Positions 25,695 to 35,259 are shown, counted from the stretch's first letter. The stretch is 64,000 bases of DNA from Paenibacillus sp. E222 (GCF_013401555.1 NZ_CP058552.1:7006001-7070000), one strand, 5' to 3'. Notes: generated by a model from the letters alone, not told the origin. Translations and numbers: made by a program.

Positions 25695-27409
25695 AACGAA
25701 TGAGCCGAGAACAATATGCATCCATGTTCGGACCCACAACCGGGGATGCCGTCAGACTGGCGGATACGGAACTGTGGGCTGAGATTGAGCATGATTATGC
25801 TGTCTATGGAGATGAAAGCAAATTCGGCGGTGGTAAGGTTATTCGTGACGGGATGGGTCAGTCCACATCAGCCCTTCGCAGTGACGGTACACCCGATACC
25901 GTCATCACCAACGCCGTCATCATCGATCATTGGGGGATTGTAAAAGCGGACATTGGCATTCGTGATGGTCTCATCTGCGCAATCGGCAAATCCGGTAACC
26001 CGGATACGATGGACGGAGTTGATCCCGCGTTGGTTATTGGCGCTTCGACCGAAATCATTGCCGGGGAAGGCATGATTGTAACCGCAGGAGGCATTGATAC
26101 CCATATTCATTTCATCTGCCCACAGCAGATTCAGACTGCGTTATCCTCCGGGGTCACGACCATGATCGGCGGTGGTACAGGGCCGGCAACAGGCACCAAA
26201 GCCACCACCTGTACACCTGGAGCCTGGCATATCCACCGGATGTTGGAGGCCGCAGAAGCATTTCCCATGAATATCGGTTATCTCGGCAAAGGCAACAGCT
26301 CCAGCACCGCTCCATTAATTGAACAGATTGAAGCCGGGGTCATTGGACTGAAGCTGCATGAAGATTGGGGCACAACGCCAAGTGCGATCGATGCTTGTCT
26401 GACCGCAGCCGGAGAACATGATGTTCAGGTAGCCATTCATACCGATACGCTGAACGAGACCGGGTTTCTGGAAAATACATTGGCGGCCATTAACGGACGC
26501 ACGATTCATACCTATCATACGGAAGGTGCTGGCGGCGGACACGCGCCGGATATTATCCGCGCTGCCGGAGAGTCTTACGTCATCCCCTCTTCAACCAACC
26601 CAACACGTCCTTACACACGCAATACCGTAGAAGAACATCTTGATATGCTGATGGTTTGTCACCATCTGGACCCATCGATCCCTGAAGACGTCGCCTTTGC
26701 TGATTCGCGTATTCGTCCCGAAACGATCGCGGCCGAAGACATTTTGCATGATCTTGGTGTATTCAGCATCATCAGTTCCGATTCACAGGCGATGGGCCGG
26801 GTTGGCGAAGTCATTATTCGCACCTGGCAAACCGCCGACAAGATGAAAAAGCAGCGCGGCAAGCTTGAACTGACCCCAGGCTCACCGTCCGATAACGATC
26901 GGATCAAAAGGTATGTCGCCAAATATACGATCAATCCGGCTATCGCTCACGGCATAGGCCATCTCGTCGGTTCTGTCGAGGTTGGCAAGCTCGCAGACCT
27001 GATCGTCTGGAACCCGACCTATTTCGGTGTAAAGCCCGAGATGGTCATCAAGGGAGGTATGATCACCTTCGCTCAGATGGGTGACCCCAACGCATCGATC
27101 CCTACGCCGCAGCCCGTCTTCGGCAGACCGATGTTCGGTGCTTACGGCGGCGCACTCGCCAAAGGGTCGATCACCTTTGTCTCCCAAGCCGCAGCAAATG
27201 CGGGAATCAAGGAGGCATTAGGCTTGAACAAGCGCGTGGAACCCGTCAAAGGCTGCCGTTCCGTGAGCAAAAAAGACATGATTCACAATGACGTAACACC
27301 CATCATTGAAGTCGATCCCGAAACCTATGAGGTACGGGCGGATGGCGAGCTTCTCACCTGTGAGCCTGCGGACGAATTACCGATGGCACAACGCTATTTC
27401 ATGTTTTGA
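25691..27409 (+). CDS. ureC: Urease alpha (catalytic) subunit
   Basis: 572 aa, amidohydrolase fold with a bi-nickel centre. Visible ligands: HIH in [12 protein letters not shown] near residue 137, the lysine that is carbamylated in GLKLHEDWG near residue 220, His in [12 protein letters not shown] and HAPD region ([11 protein letters not shown]), and the mobile flap [22 protein letters not shown] near 320. [10 protein letters not shown] carries the metal Asp. All are intact, so the enzyme should be active once nickel is inserted. Ribosome site GGAGGGGAACC lies inside the end of ureB. Confidence 0.98.
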   Translation: MKRMSREQYASMFGPTTGDAVRLADTELWAEIEHDYAVYGDESKFGGGKVIRDGMGQSTSALRSDGTPDTVITNAVIIDHWGIVKADIGIRDGLICAIGKSGNPDTMDGVDPALVIGASTEIIAGEGMIVTAGGIDTHIHFICPQQIQTALSSGVTTMIGGGTGPATGTKATTCTPGAWHIHRMLEAAEAFPMNIGYLGKGNSSSTAPLIEQIEAGVIGLKLHEDWGTTPSAIDACLTAAGEHDVQVAIHTDTLNETGFLENTLAAINGRTIHTYHTEGAGGGHAPDIIRAAGESYVIPSSTNPTRPYTRNTVEEHLDMLMVCHHLDPSIPEDVAFADSRIRPETIAAEDILHDLGVFSIISSDSQAMGRVGEVIIRTWQTADKMKKQRGKLELTPGSPSDNDRIKRYVAKYTINPAIAHGIGHLVGSVEVGKLADLIVWNPTYFGVKPEMVIKGGMITFAQMGDPNASIPTPQPVFGRPMFGAYGGALAKGSITFVSQAAANAGIKEALGLNKRVEPVKGCRSVSKKDMIHNDVTPIIEVDPETYEVRADGELLTCEPADELPMAQRYFMF

Positions 27410-27424
27410 CAAAGGGGGCCACGC

Positions 27425-28123
27425 ATGATGATGCACAGCGGCACGAAATTGCTCCGTTATGTTCAACTGCTGGATTCAGCCCTGCCCATTGGCGGGTTCT
27501 CCCACTCGTTCGGTCTGGAGGCATACACTCATGATGGCAGAATAGAGACGACCGCCCAGCTCGAACAATTCATTCGCGGCCAGCTTCATTCCAGCCTCGT
27601 GCGGCTCGATGGCCTTGCCATCAAAGGGGTTTACCAGGCCATTGAGCAACAGGATGCCGCCCTTCTAGCCCTTTACGACAAACGTGTACACGCCCAGCGA
27701 ACCCCCAGGGAACTGCGGGAAAGTGGACACAAGATGGGGAAGCGTTTACTCAAACTTGCGAGATCACTTTACCCATGGATGGACTTTTCTCTACTCGATG
27801 AAGCTGTTCAGGAACACGGTGCCTTTTGCGGCATTACAACGATTCACGGCTACATCAATGATCAGTTGGAAATTGGACTGGATGAAGCCGTCACCGGACA
27901 TTTGTACACCTCAGTTAACGCTTATGTAAATAGCGCTCTGCGTCTTCTGCCTATCGGGCAAACCGAAGCACAGATGCTTATTCAAAAACTTTTGCATGAT
28001 ATTGATTCTGAATGGTCTCAAATTCGGGATGACGACCCTGAAGATATGCACAGCTTCGGTATTGCCCAGGAAATCTATGCTATGCGGCACGAGAGCCTGC
28101 CAGCCCGTCTGTTCATGTCCTAA
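27425..28123 (+). CDS. ureF: Urease accessory protein UreF
   Basis: 232 aa, all helical. Motifs LLDSALPIGGFSHSFGLEAY near residue 17, HAQRTPRELRESGHKMGKRLLKLA near 102, and a conserved C-terminal helix. UreF joins UreD (UreH) and UreG in the complex that delivers nickel to apo-urease, acting as the regulator of UreG GTPase. It follows ureC directly. A paralog lies at 17975-18676. Confidence 0.95.
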   Translation: MMMHSGTKLLRYVQLLDSALPIGGFSHSFGLEAYTHDGRIETTAQLEQFIRGQLHSSLVRLDGLAIKGVYQAIEQQDAALLALYDKRVHAQRTPRELRESGHKMGKRLLKLARSLYPWMDFSLLDEAVQEHGAFCGITTIHGYINDQLEIGLDEAVTGHLYTSVNAYVNSALRLLPIGQTEAQMLIQKLLHDIDSEWSQIRDDDPEDMHSFGIAQEIYAMRHESLPARLFMS

Positions 28124-28159
28124 CTACTACAATAATTCAAAACCAAGGAGGAATTTGTT

Positions 28160-28882
28160 ATGTGTGGAGGAGCTAATCATACGCATCATGCGGAGTGGGA
28201 ACGTAAGGTATTTGATCGGAGTCGCCCGATGCGAATCGGAATCGGCGGACCGGTAGGTTCAGGAAAAACAGCCCTAGTAGAGAAGCTGTCTAAGGCATTG
28301 CGTACACGCTACAGCCTGGCCGTTATTACCAATGATATATACACAAAGGAAGATGCCGAGATTTTGCTGCGTCAGAATGCGCTCGCACCGGAACGTATTA
28401 TCGGTGTAGAAACAGGGGGATGCCCACATACAGCTATTCGCGAAGATGCCTCCATGAATTTCGAAGCCGTTGATGAATTGATTGAACGCTTTCCTGACCT
28501 GCAGCTGATCTTTATCGAAAGTGGCGGCGACAATCTCTCTGCTGCATTCAGCCCGGAGTTGGCAGACGTATTCATTTACATTATTGATGTCGCTCAGGGT
28601 GAAAAACTGCCCCGTAAAGGCGGTCCGGGTATTACACGTTCAGACCTGCTGCTGATTAACAAGACCGATCTTGCCCCTTATGTAGGCGCAAGTCTGCAAG
28701 TAATGAAGGATGATACTGAACGGGTGCGCGAAGGACGGCCTTATGTGATGTCGAACTTGATGAGCGGTGAAGGGGTATCGGAAATCGTCCATTGGCTTGA
28801 ACATCAATATATGGATGACGATGCTTCCGCTGCGCATCTGCATACACACACCCATGAGCACGGAACGACTCACAGCCACTAA
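28160..28882 (+). CDS. ureG: Urease accessory GTPase UreG with His-rich ends
   Basis: 240 aa. SIMIBI GTPase: P-loop [13 protein letters not shown] near residues 28-40, the metal motif GGCPH ([15 protein letters not shown]) near 86-94, [18 protein letters not shown], and [11 protein letters not shown] for guanine binding. Unusually, both ends are His-rich: NHTHH at residue 6-10 and [15 protein letters not shown] at the tail. No ureE gene is present in the operon, so these ends may do the nickel storage that UreE normally does. AAGGAGG precedes the ATG. Overlaps the region of the ureD start. Confidence 0.95.
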   Translation: MCGGANHTHHAEWERKVFDRSRPMRIGIGGPVGSGKTALVEKLSKALRTRYSLAVITNDIYTKEDAEILLRQNALAPERIIGVETGGCPHTAIREDASMNFEAVDELIERFPDLQLIFIESGGDNLSAAFSPELADVFIYIIDVAQGEKLPRKGGPGITRSDLLLINKTDLAPYVGASLQVMKDDTERVREGRPYVMSNLMSGEGVSEIVHWLEHQYMDDDASAAHLHTHTHEHGTTHSH

Positions 28883-28940
28883 TTCATCTTCCTCTTTACA
28901 TGGAGTTGAACATGGACTGAACCGCAGTACAGGAGAGGCC

Positions 28941-29759
28941 GTGATACGCCGCAGCGAGCTTCGGGCCACTTTCGCCCTCCAAGGCGGGCGCACCGTCATG
29001 ACCGATCGGTATTACAGCGCCCCTCTCCGGTTCAGTCGATCCTTTCGACCTCCGGGTGGCGGAGATGAATTATGTGTATACACTTCAGACGTCTCTCCAG
29101 GCGTGCTGAACGGTGATCATTATCGATCCGAATGGCAATTGGGCCAGAACACTCACTTAATGTTAAGCAGCACATCAGCCACAAGGCTTCATCCCACACC
29201 TACTGTTCCGTCATCTGTGAACCATCACTTTCGACTGGACCAAGGAGCAGTGCTGGAGTACTTCCCTGAATGTGTTATTCCGTTTAAAGGCAGCTCATCC
29301 TCACTGACCACAACCTTTGAGCTGGGTGAACAAGCAGTACTTGCATATGCCGATATCTGGTCGGCTGGACGGATTCATCGGGGAGAAGTCTTTCAGTTCA
29401 AGCGATATCGCAGTCTGACAGAAATCTGGCAAGGGAAGCAGTTGGCTGTGTGGGATCGATTCGGACTCGAACCAGCATCGGGCGATCCGAAATCATCCGC
29501 AGCGTTGTTAGATTACACCCACACTGCGGCTTTATGGATGATTGCCCCTGGATTGGGCGCAGCACAGTTGGAGTCCGTACGGTCCATCTTGCCCCCAGAT
29601 GGTCGCATGCTCGCCGGGGCCAGCTTGCTCGCTACAGGCGGGATTGGTGTTCGTTTGCTCGGAAAGGCTGCCTGGGAACTTCAGGAGCAATGTCTTCAGA
29701 TCTGGAACACCCTTCGCTCCGATCTTTTGGGGAAACCCAACCTTATATTCCGCAAGTGA
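28941..29759 (+). CDS. ureD: Urease accessory protein UreD (UreH)
   Basis: 272 aa. Family blocks RATFALQGGRTVMTDRYYSAPLRFSRSF near the start, DVSPGVLNGDHYRSEWQLGQNTHLMLSSTSATRLHP, and a C-terminal alpha-helical tail. UreD is the scaffold that binds apo-urease and passes nickel from UreF/UreG. I choose the GTG at 28941-28943 because GGAG lies 6 nt upstream; an ATG at 28854 inside ureG would give 29 more residues but has no ribosome site. Last gene of the operon, before a strong hairpin terminator. Confidence 0.9.
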   Translation: MIRRSELRATFALQGGRTVMTDRYYSAPLRFSRSFRPPGGGDELCVYTSDVSPGVLNGDHYRSEWQLGQNTHLMLSSTSATRLHPTPTVPSSVNHHFRLDQGAVLEYFPECVIPFKGSSSSLTTTFELGEQAVLAYADIWSAGRIHRGEVFQFKRYRSLTEIWQGKQLAVWDRFGLEPASGDPKSSAALLDYTHTAALWMIAPGLGAAQLESVRSILPPDGRMLAGASLLATGGIGVRLLGKAAWELQEQCLQIWNTLRSDLLGKPNLIFRK

Positions 29760-29825
29760 AGACTATACGTCTATCGGAATGGCTTTCGAAATCACATATT
29801 CATGTTTCAACGGGTCCCAAAGAAA

Positions 29826-29875
29826 AAACCTCTGAACAACTCTCCGACGTCTTTCGGATTGTTCAGAGGTTTTAT
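29826..29875 (+). terminator. Terminator of the urease operon
   Basis: AACCTCTGAACAA pairs with TTGTTCAGAGGTT (stem 13), followed by TTTATAT and preceded by A6. It probably also stops the convergent XRE gene transcript. Confidence 0.85.
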
Positions 29876-29919
29876 ATATCCTGATGATTCAGTCAAGTTG
29901 CACCTTTCAATAACTCACG

Positions 29920-30336
29920 CTACAACAGCTCATCTCCTTCAGGCTTATCTTCTCCCTTGTAACGAAAGTCGCCTGAATCTCTGCTTTCTTTGGACTTGCG
30001 ATAACGTGTAAATTCAATATATTCACTGATAAAAGACTGTTCCACAGTTGATAATTCACTCTCTAGGCAATCCAATTGCCGCAGCACGTCAAAAAAATAA
30101 TTCTCCCGTTTTTCACGTACCATCGCTTCCTTGGATGGACGCCCAACCATGAGCCAGTCGAGGCTCACATCAAAAAACGAAGCAATCTCAATTAGTTTAT
30201 TTGTACTCGGAGTAGATTTACCACGTTTCCAGTCACCCAGATTACCCGTGCTAATCTTCAGTTGCTTACAGAATACTTTCTTAGTCATTCCTCGTTCGGC
30301 AATTAGATGTTCAATTCGCTCATAGATCGACTGCAT
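29920..30336 (-). CDS. XRE-family regulator, tandem copy A
   Basis: 138 aa. HTH_3/XRE DNA-binding domain in the first 65 residues (ERIEHLIAERGMTKKVFCKQ, LKISTGNLGDWKRGKSTPST, FFDVSLDWLMVG), then a helical C-terminal region with KEAMVREKRENYFFDVLRQL and a basic RYRKSKESRDS stretch. It resembles repressors of the SinR/Xre type but lacks a metabolite domain. Copy B at 30614-31030 shares about 90% of residues (14 differences in 138). An extended -10 (TGGTACAAT) is visible upstream. Confidence 0.85.
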   Translation of the reverse strand: MQSIYERIEHLIAERGMTKKVFCKQLKISTGNLGDWKRGKSTPSTNKLIEIASFFDVSLDWLMVGRPSKEAMVREKRENYFFDVLRQLDCLESELSTVEQSFISEYIEFTRYRKSKESRDSGDFRYKGEDKPEGDELL

Positions 30337-30613
30337 AATAAACCGCCTTCCATCCGAAATAATTTAAAACATCCACTTGTCTCCACCAATCGCCGGACAA
30401 TTCGTATACCCGATTGTACCACAATATTCCTGAATACTCCGTGTTATCATCCCAGTCTCCTGCTCTCAGCGGAATGCATAGAAAACAGTGATACTCGTCT
30501 TCCCCGCCAATCACCATTCGAGTCTAATCTATACATTGTTGCTCTAAAGCATTCGAGAAGACCTAACGTCCAAATGTATTCGAGTTTGTGTAGAGAACTA
30601 CACGATCTTGCTG

Positions 30614-31030
30614 CTACACCGACTCATCTGCCTCAGGATTATCTTCTGCCTTGTAACGAAAAGCGTTTGAATCTCTGCTTTCTTTGGATTTACGATAACG
30701 GGTAAATTCAATATATTCACTGATAAAAGACTGTTCCACAGTCGATAATTCGCTCTCTTGGCAATTCAATTGCCGCAACACGTCAAAAAAATAATCCTCC
30801 CGTTTTTCCCGTACCATCGCTTCCTTGGATGGACGCCCAATCATGAGCCAGTCAAGGCTCACATCAAAAAACGAAGCAATCTCAATTAGTTTATTCGTAC
30901 TCGGAATAGATTTACCGCGTTTCCAGTCACCCAGATTGCCCGTGCTGATCTTCAGCTGTTGGCAGAAAGCCTTCTTGGTCATTCCTCGTTCAGCAATCAG
31001 GTGTTCAATTCGCTCATAGATCGACTGCAT
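30614..31030 (-). CDS. XRE-family regulator, tandem copy B
   Basis: 138 aa, near-identical to copy A; differences are mostly in the helix-turn junctions (V21A, K24Q, T42I) and the C-terminal tail. The start at 31030 is chosen by matching copy A and by the AAGGCGG shared upstream; the longer frame to 31060 covers a promoter. An extended -10 (TGGTATAAT) is upstream. The two copies are about 694 nt apart, so this is a tandem gene duplication. Confidence 0.85.
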   Translation of the reverse strand: MQSIYERIEHLIAERGMTKKAFCQQLKISTGNLGDWKRGKSIPSTNKLIEIASFFDVSLDWLMIGRPSKEAMVREKREDYFFDVLRQLNCQESELSTVEQSFISEYIEFTRYRKSKESRDSNAFRYKAEDNPEADESV

Positions 31031-31145
31031 ACAGAACCGCCTTCCAACCGTAATAATCAATACATATACCTAAATTATACCACAACCTTATTGAATGCTC
31101 AGCCTTTTCATCCCAGGAATACGTTCTGGTATTTCTCATAACACA

Positions 31146-31186
31146 AAGATAGACTCCCATGAATAATCACGAGAGCCTATCTTATA
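31146..31186 (-). terminator. Terminator-like hairpin after the tRNA cluster
   Basis: AAGATAG...CTATCTT stem on the minus strand followed by TGTGTT, 20 nt downstream of the tRNA-Leu 3' end. The T-run is weak. Confidence 0.45.
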
Positions 31187-31202
31187 CCGTTTGTTGCTGT
31201 GA

Positions 31203-31285
31203 TGCGGTCGAGAGGACTCGAACCTCCACGGGTATACACCCACTACCCCCTCAAGATAGCGTGTCTGCCATTCCACCACGACCGC
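31203..31285 (-). tRNA. tRNA-Leu (anticodon GAG), copy 2
   Basis: 83 nt, identical to copy 1 at 17473-17555, including loop TTGAGGG and the variable arm; no encoded CCA. It is third in the cluster Glu, Lys, Leu read on the minus strand. Confidence 0.95.
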
Positions 31286-31302
31286 ATATTCAATTGTAAA
31301 AA

Positions 31303-31378
31303 TGGTGAGCCATGAAGGGCTCGAACCTTCGACACCCTGATTAAAAGTCAGGTGCTCTACCAACTGAGCTAATGGCTC
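31303..31378 (-). tRNA. tRNA-Lys (anticodon TTT)
   Basis: 76 nt: acceptor GAGCCAT/ATGGCTC, D arm TAGCTCAGTTGGTAGAGCA, anticodon loop CTTTTAA, T arm GGTTCGAGCC, and an encoded CCA. Minus strand, 17 nt upstream of tRNA-Leu. Confidence 0.96.
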
Positions 31379-31485
31379 TTGCTGTAACTTCACCGGATGT
31401 GCCATACGTAACTCTTTTGTTCAGGAGCTATGACTTTTTGAGGATACCTCGTCAGGATTGTGCACCCCTGAGGTGGTGAAGATAA

Positions 31486-31557
31486 TGACCCGTAGGGGAT
31501 TCGAACCCCTGTTACCTCCGTGAAAGGGAGGTGTCTTAACCCCTTGACCAACGGGCC
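31486..31557 (-). tRNA. tRNA-Glu (anticodon TTC)
   Basis: 72 nt: acceptor GGCCCGT/ACGGGTC, anticodon stem CCTCC/GGAGG with loop CTTTCAC, T arm GGTTCGAATCC; CCA is not encoded. First gene of the Glu-Lys-Leu cluster on the minus strand. Confidence 0.95.
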
Positions 31558-31785
31558 TTGTAAACAAGTTGTCTTTCTTGGCGACAAGAATGAGTATATC
31601 ATAGGCCAACTTAAATGTGCAACACTTTTTTTCATTTTTTTTATGCACCCCTGTTCCCCTCCTTCTTCATGAGGTCAAGAGCGTGTTCACGCCTGAAATG
31701 TCTTTCACAAATTTATCACCGTCATCCTCGCAATTTGTAAAATCAGCATCAAAAAACTTAAATACACTTACATTCACTTATAATA

Positions 31786-31814
31786 TTGCAAATCTCATTA
31801 TTAGTACTTATAAT
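31786..31814 (+). promoter_or_regulatory. Promoter of the DeoR/HAD operon
   Basis: TTGCAA (31786-31791), 17-nt spacer, TATAAT (31809-31814), 50 nt before the start codon. The 306-nt gap 31558-31864 has otherwise only AT-rich sequence with no gene. Confidence 0.6.
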
Positions 31815-31864
31815 TAACTTATCAGTTATATACACGGTCAGCTACGTATAAGGAGGCGGCACGT

Positions 31865-32641
31865 TTGTTTCAGGAAGAACGAATGCAGCTAATTATTGAA
31901 CATTTGCGTAAACACAATCGCATCTCGGCTGATGATATTGTATCCCTCTTTGACGTTTCCCGGGACACAGCACGAAGGGATCTGATCAAGCTTGAAGAAC
32001 AGGATGCCATTATCCGAACACGCGGCGGTGCAATTCTCCCCGTTCCACCAGACGAGCACCGATCCTATAAAGATCGTCTGCTCCACATTTCCGATGAAAA
32101 AAGAGCTATTGGCAAGCTAGCCGCTGCTATCGTCCGCCAAGGCGAACACATTATTCTGGATTCTTCCACTACAGTGCAGACCTGTGCCGAAAATCTAAAC
32201 GGCAAATCCTGTACCGTCATCACCAATTCCATTTATTCAGCTGAACTTCTCTCCAATCATACCGCTGTCGAGATTCGTTTGCTGGGCGGCAAAGTCGATA
32301 AGGAACAACGTTACGTCTATGGTACTTCAGTGATTGAAACTCTTTCCCATTATTATGTAGACAAAGCCTTTATCGGCATTGGCGGAATTACGATGGACGG
32401 CTTCAGTGCCTCTGAAGAAGAAGGAAAGATCAAGCACAAAATGATGCAGGCTGCGAAACAGGTTATTGTACTCGCTGACCATTCCAAGTTTGATAGGCGT
32501 TATGGTTATCGTTTTGCGGACTGGTCACTCGTTAACATGTTAATTACAGATCAATGGCCTTCCCAAGAATGGCGGACTTTTCTAGCCGAACAGCAAGTCG
32601 AGATTCTCATTCCCGAACCCACAATTGAAAAGGAGTTGTAA
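31865..32641 (+). CDS. DeoR/GlpR-family transcriptional regulator
   Basis: 258 aa, full length. N-terminal winged HTH (EERMQLIIEHLRKHNRISADDIVSLFDVSRDTARRDLIKLEE, residues 4-45) with the DeoR signature DTARRDL and IIRTRGGAI; C-terminal DeoR sugar-phosphate sensor domain including TVITNS, LLGGKVD and DKAFIGIGGI. Typically a repressor released by a phosphosugar. Start TTG at 31865 after AGGAGGCGGCACG. The next gene, a HAD phosphatase, begins 3 nt after its stop, so the regulator probably controls its own operon. Confidence 0.92.
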   Translation: MFQEERMQLIIEHLRKHNRISADDIVSLFDVSRDTARRDLIKLEEQDAIIRTRGGAILPVPPDEHRSYKDRLLHISDEKRAIGKLAAAIVRQGEHIILDSSTTVQTCAENLNGKSCTVITNSIYSAELLSNHTAVEIRLLGGKVDKEQRYVYGTSVIETLSHYYVDKAFIGIGGITMDGFSASEEEGKIKHKMMQAAKQVIVLADHSKFDRRYGYRFADWSLVNMLITDQWPSQEWRTFLAEQQVEILIPEPTIEKEL

Positions 32642-32644
32642 CAT

Positions 32645-33541
32645 ATGAAATTATTTGCTACCGATCTAGATGGAACACTATTGAACAGAGACAGTCAGAT
32701 CAGCCCGGAAAATGCAGCTGCAATCCATAAAGCGCAACAAGAAGGATTGAAGATTACGATTGCTACAGGACGGGTCTATTCCGACGTATTAACGATAAGC
32801 AGCGAAGGCGGAATTAACACGCCAGTCATCGGCTCCAACGGAGCTACCATCCATGATGCCAACGGTGAACGTCTATTCCATCTTCCACTTGAGCGTGAGA
32901 CGGCCGCCTCCGTCATGCAGTGGCTGGAGGATCACCATTGCTACTACGAGGCCTCCACACAACAGGGGATTTATGCCCCTATCAGCAGCCATGAGGCGAT
33001 GCTCGCTGAAATGGATCGTATCCTTGGCTCAAGTCCCGGTGAGGATATTGAACGCCTTATTCGAGCTGTTAAGAAGCACTATGACAAGAAAGACTATCAC
33101 CGCGTAAACTCCCATCAGGAAATCCCTTCCGAAGCTTACATTTACAATATTATGGCCTTTTCATTGGATCCGGCTCAATTACAGCAGGGACGCGAATACT
33201 TTACCTCTCGCTCAGATGTAGCCATGGTGGTGTCCTCTGAACACAACTTCGAAATGCAGCATCCTGATGTATCCAAAGGTAACGCCTTAAGCAAACTGGC
33301 AGCCCATCTGAACATCTCCATGGAAGATACAGCAGCCATTGGTGATAACTTCAACGATGTATCCATGCTCAAAATGGCAGGACTCGGTATTGCCATGGGC
33401 AATGCTGAACCGGAGATTAAGGCGATTGCCAAGGCTATCTCTTTGACCAATGTGGAGCATGGTGTCGCACATGCCATTCAGTGTGTTCTTGAAGGCAAGC
33501 CCGTTTCCCGGCCAGAGACCGTCATTGAAGGCAGTCAGTAA
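32645..33541 (+). CDS. Cof-type HAD-IIB phosphatase
   Basis: 298 aa, Cof/YbdK family. Motif I FATDLDGTLLNRD near residue 4, motif II ITIATGR, the C2B cap between, motif III Lys in MQHPDVSKGNALSKLA near 215, and motif IV AAIGDNFNDVSMLKMAGLGIAMGNA near 240. Cytoplasmic phosphatase probably for sugar phosphates, consistent with the DeoR partner. Short gap (TAA CAT ATG) to the upstream gene; translation is likely coupled. Confidence 0.92.
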   Translation: MKLFATDLDGTLLNRDSQISPENAAAIHKAQQEGLKITIATGRVYSDVLTISSEGGINTPVIGSNGATIHDANGERLFHLPLERETAASVMQWLEDHHCYYEASTQQGIYAPISSHEAMLAEMDRILGSSPGEDIERLIRAVKKHYDKKDYHRVNSHQEIPSEAYIYNIMAFSLDPAQLQQGREYFTSRSDVAMVVSSEHNFEMQHPDVSKGNALSKLAAHLNISMEDTAAIGDNFNDVSMLKMAGLGIAMGNAEPEIKAIAKAISLTNVEHGVAHAIQCVLEGKPVSRPETVIEGSQ

Positions 33542-33607
33542 TTGATTGTCGTTATAGCTCGGCATTGCGATCTAGCGACCTAGAGATAGCTTGGTGATAG
33601 CCCGGGC

Positions 33608-34279
33608 TCACCTCATATCAACGGATCGAACGTGAGGCACATCCTGCAATAAAATAATTAATTGCTCTGCCCGATATGATCCAGGCAGTTGCAGAGTGAA
33701 TTCAAGTACAGTCTCCTCCCCGGAGTCTGTGCTTATTTGCTGTTCTGTTTTGAATCCGACCACCGAGATTTTCTCCTGTCCCAGCAAAGCCAAAACGGTT
33801 TTGAGGGTGTCCCCTTCCTTTAGCAGTCGAATAGTCAACGTCTCTGTTCGCGCAGACACCAACCAGCGTGTCGGCCGATGCAGCAGCATCTGGGCCAGAA
33901 CAATAAGCAGCGTCACCCCCGCACCTGTCCAATACAATCCCGAACCCACAGCCAGTCCCATTCCTGCAGTCGCCCAGATTCCCGCCGCTGTTGTCAATCC
34001 TCGGACCGTGTGGCGTTGTGTGAAGATCATTCCGGCTCCAATGAAGCCGACTCCACTGACCACCTGGGCGGCAATCCTGGATGGGTCAAGCGAGAGATTG
34101 GCCCAGCTTGCCTGATCCTGAAAGCCATACTTGGATACAATCATCATCAACGCTGCACCCACCGCAACAACAAAGTGAGTACGTATACCCGCTTCCTTCA
34201 TTCGGTTCTTGCGCTCATATCCGATCAACACGCCGCATATGCCAGCTACGAGTACACGCATTAAGTATTCCATTTCCAT
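33608..34279 (-). CDS. MgtC/SapB-family membrane protein
   Basis: 223 aa. Four to five hydrophobic helices in the N-terminal 140 residues with the family signatures LIGYERKNRMKEAGIRTH and VVSGVGFIGAGMIF; C-terminal ACT-like cytoplasmic domain (TLTIRLLKEGDTLKTVL...). The family is tied to magnesium homeostasis and acid or host survival; the direct activity is uncertain. The start at 34279 (third ATG-type codon) has AGAGG 7 nt upstream; GTG at 34288 and ATG at 34285 are alternatives. Confidence 0.88.
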   Translation of the reverse strand: MEMEYLMRVLVAGICGVLIGYERKNRMKEAGIRTHFVVAVGAALMMIVSKYGFQDQASWANLSLDPSRIAAQVVSGVGFIGAGMIFTQRHTVRGLTTAAGIWATAGMGLAVGSGLYWTGAGVTLLIVLAQMLLHRPTRWLVSARTETLTIRLLKEGDTLKTVLALLGQEKISVVGFKTEQQISTDSGEETVLEFTLQLPGSYRAEQLIILLQDVPHVRSVDMR

Positions 34280-34489
34280 GCTCATCACCTCTCTTATGTA
34301 TATGCTTACATGTCTCTTTCTTTACTATTTACCCAATCCTTGACTAATAAAATAGCCGAATGTATAGATTACTTGGATGAAATCTTTATGAAGTCTCATA
34401 TACACAGAAAGAAGCGGCGCCCCAACTGGCCCCACTTCATCTATTCTGGATTACTTGCTGATTGTCTATGCTATTTTAGAGTCCACACA

Positions 34490-35158
34490 TCACTTCTCTG
34501 CCCGAAAGCTCTCCCCATGCCTTTCTCCAAGTCCATAATAATGTCTGAAATTATAAATTAAAGGATTCCATTCCTCGGGGTTAATCTTGTTCAAACCTGA
34601 TAACAGCCGGGTATGTGCGTGTACCTTCAACGCTTTTATTTCCACAATCGCCATAAAAGGCGTATGTTCGGGAATGCGAATGTGCTGTACCGCGGCTTCG
34701 ATCTGGAGCGGACATTCCGCTATTTTATCCGGCTCAACCTGAATTGAACTTTGGGGTGTCAGTCCAGAGACGGCAAATTTATCATCGCAAAACTCAAACC
34801 CCATCTTCCTTTTCTCTTCAGGAACGGGATATCTTCCGGTATAACGCCCCAACCGCTCAACCTGCTCCCACATGGTTGCATCTGGCAGATTAATTACACA
34901 TTCGGGATGACGACGCAGGTTCTCAAAGGCTTTGCCCTGAATACCCACTCCAAGTACCAAGCAGTCGCCCAGTGCCCAGGATGAAGAAAGCGGAGACAGG
35001 TTCGTCGTTCCATCTTCGTTTAACGTGCTCAGCAGCAATACTGGTGTGCCATAGTACAAAATACTTGGAGTTATCACCTCATGCTGCATCAGTTCTCTGT
35101 TCAAATCCCGATGGTTCACCGATTCAAACTCTTCGTGCGTTCTATCATTGGTATACAT
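34490..35158 (-). CDS. Flavin reductase-like (FMN-binding split barrel) protein
   Basis: 222 aa. FMN-binding split-barrel pattern with SPLSSSWALGDCLVLGVGIQG near residue 60 and NLRRHPECVINLPD near 85. Resembles flavin reductase/DIM6-NTAB proteins that shuttle FMN or reduce it with NAD(P)H. The ATG at 35156-35158 is 5 nt from GGAGG; a GTG five codons upstream overlaps that site. It is divergent from an ArsR-type regulator, which may control it. Confidence 0.85.
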   Translation of the reverse strand: MYTNDRTHEEFESVNHRDLNRELMQHEVITPSILYYGTPVLLLSTLNEDGTTNLSPLSSSWALGDCLVLGVGIQGKAFENLRRHPECVINLPDATMWEQVERLGRYTGRYPVPEEKRKMGFEFCDDKFAVSGLTPQSSIQVEPDKIAECPLQIEAAVQHIRIPEHTPFMAIVEIKALKVHAHTRLLSGLNKINPEEWNPLIYNFRHYYGLGERHGESFRAEK

Positions 35159-35259
35159 TGCTTCTTCCTCCACTCTTCAATCCATCCCTTCTATCTGTTA
35201 GGTTGTAATTCTTGCATGGTTGAATTGTAATACACCAATAGTTAAGGTATCATCGAAGT

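Noticed and set aside
28767..28940. N-terminal extension of ureD inside ureG
   Set aside because: It has no ribosome site and no similarity to UreD; the GTG at 28941 has GGAG and leads into the conserved part.
29920..31030. Toxin-antitoxin or phage repressor pair for the two XRE genes
   Set aside because: No toxin-like partner, phage gene or integrase is adjacent; the two proteins are paralogs of each other.
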